From contig CAYVMN010000077.1 of assembly GCA_964452575.1 (NCBI GenBank), forward strand, positions 1 to 19,809: 19,809 nt of DNA. Reading direction: 5' to 3'. Source of the stretch: CAYVMN01 sp964452575. GTDB lineage: Bacteria; Desulfobacterota; DSM-4660; Desulfatiglandales; Desulfatiglandaceae. Below the pieces are notes generated by a model that saw only the letters and a list, made by a program, of their open reading frames with translations, ran no database searches and had not been told where the DNA came from. Below, one piece after another: positions 14,301 through 19,809 of this stretch. Numbering within the stretch: the stretch's first letter is position 1; every line of letters begins with the position of its first letter. A program made the translations under genes and the position numbers.

Positions 14301-15572
14301 ATGACCGAGAAACACGACAAGGCCATTGCTATCATTGCCACTCTGGATACCAAAGGTCCGGAGGCAGCCTTTGTTAAGTCTCGTATCGAGGCCGCGGGTT
14401 ATCGTGCCTTGATTCTGGATACGGGTATCCTGGAGAGGCGGGATCCATCAGCCCCCTCACCTGACTATTCGGCGGATCAAATCGCCAAAGAGGGAGGGGA
14501 AGACAGGGCCGAATTGGCCTCGCAGAGCACGGAGAAGGGCACCAGGAACCGTGGCATCCGGGCCATGTCCGCAGGATCGGCCAAAATCCTGAGGCGCCTC
14601 TACGAAGGGGGCAGGATCAGGGGGGTGCTGGGCCTTGGCGGGGCCCAGGGGACCGAGATCTGCACCTTTGCCATGCGAGCCCTGCCCCTGGGTGTCCCAA
14701 AGGTGATGGTCTCAACAGTAGCCTCCGGCCAGACACCCTTTGGCATCTACACTGGCACGCGGGACCTCACCATCATGCACTCGGTGGCGGACATACTGGG
14801 TCTCAATTCACTGACAAGACGGGTATTGGCCAATGCCGCGGGCGCCGTGGTCGGCATGGCCGATGCCGAGTTGGTGGAGGAAGAGGCCCCAAGGCCGAAG
14901 GTCGGTATCACCATCTATGGACAGACTACACCTGCGGGATTGGCCATCAAGGCCCTGTTGGAGTCAAAGGGCTTCGAGGTATTCGCCTTTCACTGCAACG
15001 GAACCGGAGGCAAGGCCATGGAAGAACTGGCGGTGGAAGGGGTGTTGGATGCCCTCTTTGACCTGAGCACCCATGAGCTTACCGACGAGCTCTTTGGCGG
15101 AATCCATGCTGGAGATTCCCAGCGTCTCCTAGCAGGCGGTCTAAAGGGAGTCCCCCGACTCGTCGTCCCCGGAGGCCTGGATGTGATTACCCTCCGCGAA
15201 CCCGAAACGATTCCCGAGGAGTATCGCTCCCAGCCCTCTGTCCCCCACAATCCCCATATTACTCTGGTGAGGGTCAATACACCCCAGATGACCCGCCTGG
15301 CAAAGGTGATGGCCGAACGTCTGAATCAGGCCAGCGGCCCCGTGACCGTGGCCATCCCCAGAGGCGGATTTTCTTTTTATAACAGGGATGGGCTTCATTT
15401 TCGCGATCTGGAGGCCGATCAGGCCTTTGTGGAGACCCTTCAGGCCGAGCTCAAACCGGAAATTCCCATCTACCAGTTTGACCACCATGTGAATGACCCA
15501 CCGTTTGTGCCGGAGGTTGTCTCTTTGTTTCAGGCCCTGTTAGAGAGGGCCGGGGGGAAGGAGGAAGCATAA
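14301..15572 (+). CDS. Tm-1-like ATP-binding domain protein (UPF0261 family)
   Basis: A 423-residue member of the family named after the N-terminal ATP-binding domain of the tomato Tm-1 resistance protein. The start IAIIATLDTKGPE (about 9-21) and the glycine-rich VLGLGGAQGTE block are diagnostic. A downstream STVASGQTPFG-x-Y-x-G-x-RD segment is also typical. Full-length Tm-1 has a second TIM-barrel (PEP-hydrolase-like) domain, and in bacteria this is often a separate gene; neither is present here. The biochemical role of bacterial members is unknown. Only a weak TGAAG precedes the ATG, and the gene follows the creatininase-family gene by 41 bases, so translation may be coupled. Its last codons contain the ribosome binding site of the next gene. 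Confidence 0.92.
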   Translation: MTEKHDKAIAIIATLDTKGPEAAFVKSRIEAAGYRALILDTGILERRDPSAPSPDYSADQIAKEGGEDRAELASQSTEKGTRNRGIRAMSAGSAKILRRLYEGGRIRGVLGLGGAQGTEICTFAMRALPLGVPKVMVSTVASGQTPFGIYTGTRDLTIMHSVADILGLNSLTRRVLANAAGAVVGMADAELVEEEAPRPKVGITIYGQTTPAGLAIKALLESKGFEVFAFHCNGTGGKAMEELAVEGVLDALFDLSTHELTDELFGGIHAGDSQRLLAGGLKGVPRLVVPGGLDVITLREPETIPEEYRSQPSVPHNPHITLVRVNTPQMTRLAKVMAERLNQASGPVTVAIPRGGFSFYNRDGLHFRDLEADQAFVETLQAELKPEIPIYQFDHHVNDPPFVPEVVSLFQALLERAGGKEEA

Positions 15573-15576
15573 TCTT

Positions 15577-16266
15577 GTGAGATATACCCTCGATGAGCAT
15601 GTCCGGCATGACCCGAGAATTCTGAGCGTATACTCCGCTGCCAGCCGTCTTCACGACAGGAGGGACCGGTATCACCACAACTTTGACCACGTCCTGCGGG
15701 ATCTCTACCGGGCCCTTCTGATCGCCTCTGAGGAAGGGCCGGTGGATTACAGCATCCTCATCCCCAGTGTCCTATTGCATGACGTGGGCTTTTCAGATCT
15801 GGAGTTCAAGCGACTGGGACACGATCAGGTCGGGGCCCGACTTGCGCAGGGGCTGCTCCTCGAAGCAGGCTATGACGAGGAGACCATCAAGGCCGTCTGC
15901 CACTGCATCCGGGCCCATAAAGGAAAGGCCGAACTCCCCCAGACTCTCGAGGCCAGGATACTCTACGATGCGGATGTCCTTGAAAAGGCAGGACTCGTCT
16001 ACCTGATACTGGGTGGCAAGATAGTCTGTGAATTCAGGGAAACCATTGCCGAATTCCTGGCAAGAGAATCCAGCGATAGAACCAACGAGCTTGAAAGGGG
16101 TTTTTACACCCGCAAGGCCAGGGAATTGGATGGCGGGAGGCTGGAACAGGTCCTTTCACTCCTGGAAGACATAAAAGGTGAGCTCGCAATCGATCGCCCC
16201 GATTTCGGAATCTCAGAGCAAGATCTCTGGATTAAGTCACCCCCGGATCGATCCCGCAGCAAGTAG
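15577..16266 (+). CDS. HD domain-containing phosphohydrolase
   Basis: A 229-residue HD-superfamily metal-dependent hydrolase. Residues suited to the metal site are H33/H34 and H38 (YHHNFDH), the H68-D69 doublet in LLHDVG, H109 and H114, and D131/D133 in LYDADVLEK. Proteins of this size are usually predicted nucleotidases, (p)ppGpp-like hydrolases or phosphodiesterases. The substrate here cannot be told. The start is GTG at 15577, with AAGGAGG about eleven bases upstream inside the end of the Tm-1-like gene and only four bases between the two genes, so they are tightly co-translated. It is the last gene of the plus-strand operon before the lower-GC region. Confidence 0.88.
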   Translation: MRYTLDEHVRHDPRILSVYSAASRLHDRRDRYHHNFDHVLRDLYRALLIASEEGPVDYSILIPSVLLHDVGFSDLEFKRLGHDQVGARLAQGLLLEAGYDEETIKAVCHCIRAHKGKAELPQTLEARILYDADVLEKAGLVYLILGGKIVCEFRETIAEFLARESSDRTNELERGFYTRKARELDGGRLEQVLSLLEDIKGELAIDRPDFGISEQDLWIKSPPDRSRSK

Positions 16267-16515
16267 GTCAGATGCTGGACAGAAGAATTGAAAAATTTCA
16301 GCAAAGAGATATCTTACCACAAATTGATAAAATACTGACGATCATTTCGTCTATCTAACCATAGAACCACCTCCAATGAAAAAAGGATTGATTCCCTTTT
16401 CCCTAAATTGTAAACTCCCGTAAACATTTATATATCTATCAAGATCGTCCACCGCTTTCACCCACTCACAGAACTTGTTAATAAAGACCTTTTTATTGTC
16501 TATGGAAGTAATGCC
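16267..16515 (+). other. AT-rich spacer between the catabolic operon and the restriction-modification gene
   Basis: Base composition drops sharply here compared with the genes to the left. It contains a possible weak terminator hairpin (AAAAGG 16381-16386 with CCTTTT 16395-16400), a candidate promoter at 16408-16436, and a 28-codon frame at 16272-16358. I see no insertion-sequence ends, tRNA or attachment site. Confidence 0.5.
16408..16436 (+). promoter_or_regulatory. Candidate promoter for the restriction-modification gene
   Basis: TTGTAA (16408-16413), a 17-base spacer and TATATC (16431-16436), each four of six consensus bases. An overlapping alternative is TTGATT with TAAACT 17 bases on. 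The leader would be about 75 bases. Confidence 0.35.
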
Positions 16516-19500
16516 ATGACAGGGCCTACCAAGGAATTTTGGCAGATTAGTACAAAAGTTATGGCAGAGCGCATCAAAAAGGCTGCTCAATCTGCCAGGA
16601 CAGAAGAAGACCTCAAAATGGCCGTTGAGCCGATTCTTCAAAGGGCTTATCAAGAGATCGGCGTAAATGTAGATATCGTCCAGTATGAAAAGTCAACGGC
16701 CTTTAGGGCAAAGATGGATGCCGTCTATGGCTATCTGATCATAGAATATAAGAGGCCGGGAAAACTAGAGACTTCCAAAGACATTGATCTCGCTGTGGAC
16801 CAATTACAGAGATACCTCATTGAAGAATCCCTTACACATCGCCCAAAAGATAAGGATTTCCTTGAAAAGGCAGTAGGCGTAACCATTGATGGCCATAAAA
16901 TACTATTCGTGCGATATTCCAGAACTGCACGGATTGTCTCCACCCCTGTTCCTATCGAGGAACCTCAAAAGAAACTATTTCCTTCAAAGCCCGTCACCAT
17001 CGGTTTTTGCAGATTAGGGCCTCTTCCTGTCAGAGCGGATAGCCTTGCCAATCTCTTAATCTTTGTAAGAGCGGCAGCGAGGCTCCCTTTGACAGCAGAG
17101 GACCTTGCCAGGGTTTTTGGACCGGGTAATCCTCTGGCCCGACAGGCCGTTTCTGAACTCTATTCGGCAGTCATGCGATCGCAAAGATCCAGCAAGATAT
17201 CGAGGGTGAGAACCTTCTTCAAAGAATGGGACCGGATCTTTGAAGTTGTTTATGGTCAGGAACTAAAAAAGGCGGAAAAAGAGGCTGCCGAAGCCGCAAC
17301 ACTATATGGTATGCCGGGGGGTATCCGGCTCAAACAACTCCTGTTTTCTATTCATACCTATTATGCATTTCTCATGAAGGTCATCGCAATCGAGCTTTTG
17401 GCCCTTCAAGAAGATCGCACAGTCGTCTCTTTTGTCAAAAATCTCGGTGGGGTTGACGATGATGAGCTCAAAATTCGACTGGCCAGATTGGAGAGTGGGC
17501 TTGATTTTAATGACAGGGGAATAACCAATTTCCTGGAGGCCGATTTTTTTCGCTGGTACCTCGATGTCTGGACACCAGCCTTGGGGAATACCTTTCGCAA
17601 TATTGTCCGCGAACTATCCGAATTCGAACCGGCCACCCCCATTCTTGAGCCGGAATGGACCATTGATCTACTCAAAAAGCTCTATGAGCTGATTGTTCCA
17701 AGAAAATTGAGGCATGATCTGGGAGAATATTACACGCCCGACTGGTTGGCCCAACATCTCATTGAAAAAAGCGGATATGATGGTAATCCAAAAACCCGCT
17801 TTCTGGATCCCGCATGCGGATCGGGAACATTTCTAATTCAAGCGCTCCAGGCGGTGAAAAATAGACTCGCCTTGGAAGAGCATGTCGAAATGGGGGCAGT
17901 TGGCAGAGAGATTCTGAACAATATTGTTGGATTTGATCTCAATCCCCTTGCAGTGCTTGCCGCAAGAACCAATTACCTCATAGCCTTCTCACCATTCATT
18001 CCCTATGTTAGGCCGATTTCAATCCCAGTATTTCTTTGTGACTCCGTGCTTACACCCACAGCATATGTCAGGAGCGGTGGTTGGAAGATGAATCAGATCA
18101 TCTTTACCACTACCAAAACCGATTATGTGTTCCCCCTAAGCATGCAGGATAAACAAGCAATTGACCGCTTCACAGGGCTGATTGATATCGGAATCCAGGG
18201 CAAGTACGACCGATCTCGATTCGCCACTCTTCTGAAAAAGGAGATTCCTATGCCTGAGGAAGAACATGACCTTTTGCTCGGGATATATGAACAGATATCG
18301 GATCTTGAAACAAAGGGTGAAAACGGTATCTGGGCGCGGTATATAAAGAACGCCTTTGCTCCTGTATATATGGGAAAGTTTGATTATGTTTTGGGGAATC
18401 CACCGTGGATAAGGTGGGGATATCTATCTGATCATTATCGTAAAAGGACACTTGATCTCTGGCAGGGGTATGGTCTCTTTTCCCTTAAAGGTCATGAAAC
18501 CCGGCTCGGAGCCGGAGAGAAAGACTTTTCTATGCTGTTTACCTATGCCTGCACGGATAATTATCTCGACAAGGGCGGTATACTGGGATTTGTCATCACC
18601 TTAGAGGCCTTTAAGTCCAAAGGGGCCGGTGAAGGTTTTAGAGGCTTTATGCTCGAAACCGAAAAGATCCCCCTAAAGGTATTGAGCATGGAAGACATGG
18701 TGGACCTCAAACCCTTCCAGGCAGCGAATAAGACCTCTCTCTTTCTCATGAAAAAGGGGGAGAAGACTTCTTATCCTGTGCCTGTTAGCCTCTGGAAAAG
18801 GAAGCAAGGAGTGGGCTCCATTCCATTGGATTGGAATCTCGATGAAGTAAAAAATAAGACTCAATGCTTAGCCCTTAAGGCCTTCCCTGTTGATTCGAAA
18901 AAGAAGAATTCATCATGGCAGACGGTCGATAAGGGCTCCCATGCCCTTTTAGAAAAAGTCAAGGGAGCTAATCAATATAGAGCTTACCGTGGAGCGAGCA
19001 CAGAACCTTACGGGGTTTTCTGGCTCCAGATCAAGGAGGTCCGTCCCGATGGATATTTAGTCGTCTCAAACATGCATGATCGAGGAAAAAGGGAGGTGCC
19101 TGCCGTAACCAACTCCATTGAAAGCGACCTTGTCTATCCTGCGGTGAGCGGCGCTGATTTAACTCGTTTTGGATTTGACGTAAACTTTTTTGTCCTGTTA
19201 GCGCAGGACCCTTCGAAAAGGCAACCCTATCCGTCTACCTCGATGTCCCATCAACTCCCTTTAACATACGCGTATCTTAGACAGTTTAAAGAAATATTGC
19301 TGACACGCGGCTCTAAGATTGTTCGTCAATTTGCAGAAAGAACCGAGTTTTATGCCATGTATGGAATAGGGGAATATACGCTGGCCAAATACAGGGTGGT
19401 ATGGAAGCGAATGGCCAGCAAGATGGTTGCTGCTATCCTCTCTACAAAAACCCTGCCCTTCGGAAGAAAGGCAGTTATCTCCACAGACACGACTTCCTTT

Positions 19501-19788
19501 TTTGCCCTTGATAACAAACTGGAGGCCCATTATCTTTGTGCTATTATGAATTCAAGCCTTGTGGATCAATATATCAGAAGTTTCTCTTCACCCGGGAGGG
19601 GCTTTGGCGCCCCTTCTGCAATGGAAACCTTGGGAATTCCCGGTTTTAACGCAAAAGAGCCCCTGCACAAAAATCTGGCCGCGCTCTCCATTAAGGCCCA
19701 TATGCGGGTCGCAGGTGGGAAGGATGTTAGTGAAATTGAAGAAGAGATAGAGACGTTGGTTCAAGAATTATGGAATATCAAAGCTTAG
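16516..19788 (+). CDS. Type IIG-like restriction-modification enzyme: N6-adenine DNA methyltransferase with PD-(D/E)XK-like N-terminus
   Basis: A 1090-residue single-chain protein. Near the N-terminus D68, E77 and K79 (YGYLIIEYK) fit a PD-(D/E)XK nuclease core. A helical connector follows to about residue 390. The methyltransferase has motif X GEYYTP (403-408), motif I DPACGSG (431-437), motif II-like GFDLNP (472-477) and motif IV NPPW (628-631), the signature of gamma-class N6-adenine methylases. The last 350 residues would hold the target-recognition domain. The order nuclease - connector - methylase - recognition is that of Eco57I/MmeI-type Type IIG enzymes. BREX PglX and DISARM DrmMI are alternatives, but no partner gene is visible. 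GGAAG lies seven bases before ATG 16516. Base composition is clearly lower in GC than the preceding operon, suggesting horizontal transfer. Its target sequence is unknown. Confidence 0.9.
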   Translation: MTGPTKEFWQISTKVMAERIKKAAQSARTEEDLKMAVEPILQRAYQEIGVNVDIVQYEKSTAFRAKMDAVYGYLIIEYKRPGKLETSKDIDLAVDQLQRYLIEESLTHRPKDKDFLEKAVGVTIDGHKILFVRYSRTARIVSTPVPIEEPQKKLFPSKPVTIGFCRLGPLPVRADSLANLLIFVRAAARLPLTAEDLARVFGPGNPLARQAVSELYSAVMRSQRSSKISRVRTFFKEWDRIFEVVYGQELKKAEKEAAEAATLYGMPGGIRLKQLLFSIHTYYAFLMKVIAIELLALQEDRTVVSFVKNLGGVDDDELKIRLARLESGLDFNDRGITNFLEADFFRWYLDVWTPALGNTFRNIVRELSEFEPATPILEPEWTIDLLKKLYELIVPRKLRHDLGEYYTPDWLAQHLIEKSGYDGNPKTRFLDPACGSGTFLIQALQAVKNRLALEEHVEMGAVGREILNNIVGFDLNPLAVLAARTNYLIAFSPFIPYVRPISIPVFLCDSVLTPTAYVRSGGWKMNQIIFTTTKTDYVFPLSMQDKQAIDRFTGLIDIGIQGKYDRSRFATLLKKEIPMPEEEHDLLLGIYEQISDLETKGENGIWARYIKNAFAPVYMGKFDYVLGNPPWIRWGYLSDHYRKRTLDLWQGYGLFSLKGHETRLGAGEKDFSMLFTYACTDNYLDKGGILGFVITLEAFKSKGAGEGFRGFMLETEKIPLKVLSMEDMVDLKPFQAANKTSLFLMKKGEKTSYPVPVSLWKRKQGVGSIPLDWNLDEVKNKTQCLALKAFPVDSKKKNSSWQTVDKGSHALLEKVKGANQYRAYRGASTEPYGVFWLQIKEVRPDGYLVVSNMHDRGKREVPAVTNSIESDLVYPAVSGADLTRFGFDVNFFVLLAQDPSKRQPYPSTSMSHQLPLTYAYLRQFKEILLTRGSKIVRQFAERTEFYAMYGIGEYTLAKYRVVWKRMASKMVAAILSTKTLPFGRKAVISTDTTSFFALDNKLEAHYLCAIMNSSLVDQYIRSFSSPGRGFGAPSAMETLGIPGFNAKEPLHKNLAALSIKAHMRVAGGKDVSEIEEEIETLVQELWNIKA

Positions 19789-19809
19789 AAAGAGACGATC
19801 CTCAATACC

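Noticed and set aside
16351..16653. 100-codon minus-strand frame overlapping the start of the restriction-modification gene
   Set aside because: Half of it is antisense to the conserved N-terminus of that protein, it has no ribosome binding site that I can see, and I recognise no family. The part over the AT-rich spacer could be a decayed gene end, but nothing supports that.
1..19809. CRISPR array, tRNA/rRNA genes, insertion sequences, prophage genes or an origin
   Set aside because: No regularly spaced direct repeats, no structural RNA signatures, no transposase or integrase frames and no terminal inverted repeats were found on reading both strands.

Overview
The window reads as an accessory catabolic region of a Gram-negative anaerobe. 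The best guess is a Desulfobacterota (former Deltaproteobacteria) genome or MAG. This rests on GC content in the mid-50s by eye, strong AGGAGG ribosome binding sites, oxygen-independent Mo/Fe-S and Fe-S enzymes, and a degenerate ATTG heptad repeat between genes. The phylum call is inference; no rRNA or tRNA gene is present to confirm it.

Layout. (1) Positions 1-5653, all minus strand and probably one operon read from high to low coordinates: a beta-hydroxyacid dehydrogenase (HIBADH family), a GntR/FCD regulator, then the FAD, [2Fe-2S] and molybdopterin subunits of a xanthine-dehydrogenase/CO-dehydrogenase-type molybdenum hydroxylase. The large subunit runs off the left edge of the window. (2) 5654-6223 is a long intergenic region with a near-consensus sigma-70 promoter and a leader hairpin, driving a small VOC/methylmalonyl-CoA-epimerase-like gene that ends at a strong hairpin terminator. 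(3) 6750-9764 holds a divergent pair: an UlaG-like metallo-beta-lactamase-fold lactonase (minus) and an IlvD/Edd-family dehydratase (plus), each with its own promoter. (4) 9823-16266 holds a class II aldolase (minus), diverging from a plus-strand operon of DegT aminotransferase, HisD-family dehydrogenase, creatininase-family hydrolase, Tm-1-like ATP-binding protein and HD phosphohydrolase. (5) 16267-19788 is lower in GC: a short AT-rich spacer and a single 1090-residue protein with a PD-(D/E)XK-like N-terminus fused to an N6-adenine DNA methyltransferase, i.e. a probable Type IIG restriction-modification enzyme.

How the genes may work together (inference). The lactonase, IlvD/Edd dehydratase, class II aldolase, aldehyde-oxidising Mo hydroxylase, HIBADH-family dehydrogenase and HisD-family alcohol dehydrogenase are the enzyme types expected for non-phosphorylative breakdown of a polyhydroxy acid or lactone. 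The sequence of steps would be lactone opening, dehydration to a 2-keto-3-deoxy acid, retro-aldol cleavage, and oxidation or reduction of the aldehyde product. The aminotransferase, creatininase-family protein and Tm-1-like protein do not fit any textbook version, so the substrate is unknown. No transporter or kinase is visible in the window.

The most interesting points are the unassigned pathway itself, an HpsN-like HisD paralog next to a DegT aminotransferase, a stand-alone Tm-1-like ATPase, and a large inverted repeat between the aldolase and the aminotransferase operon.
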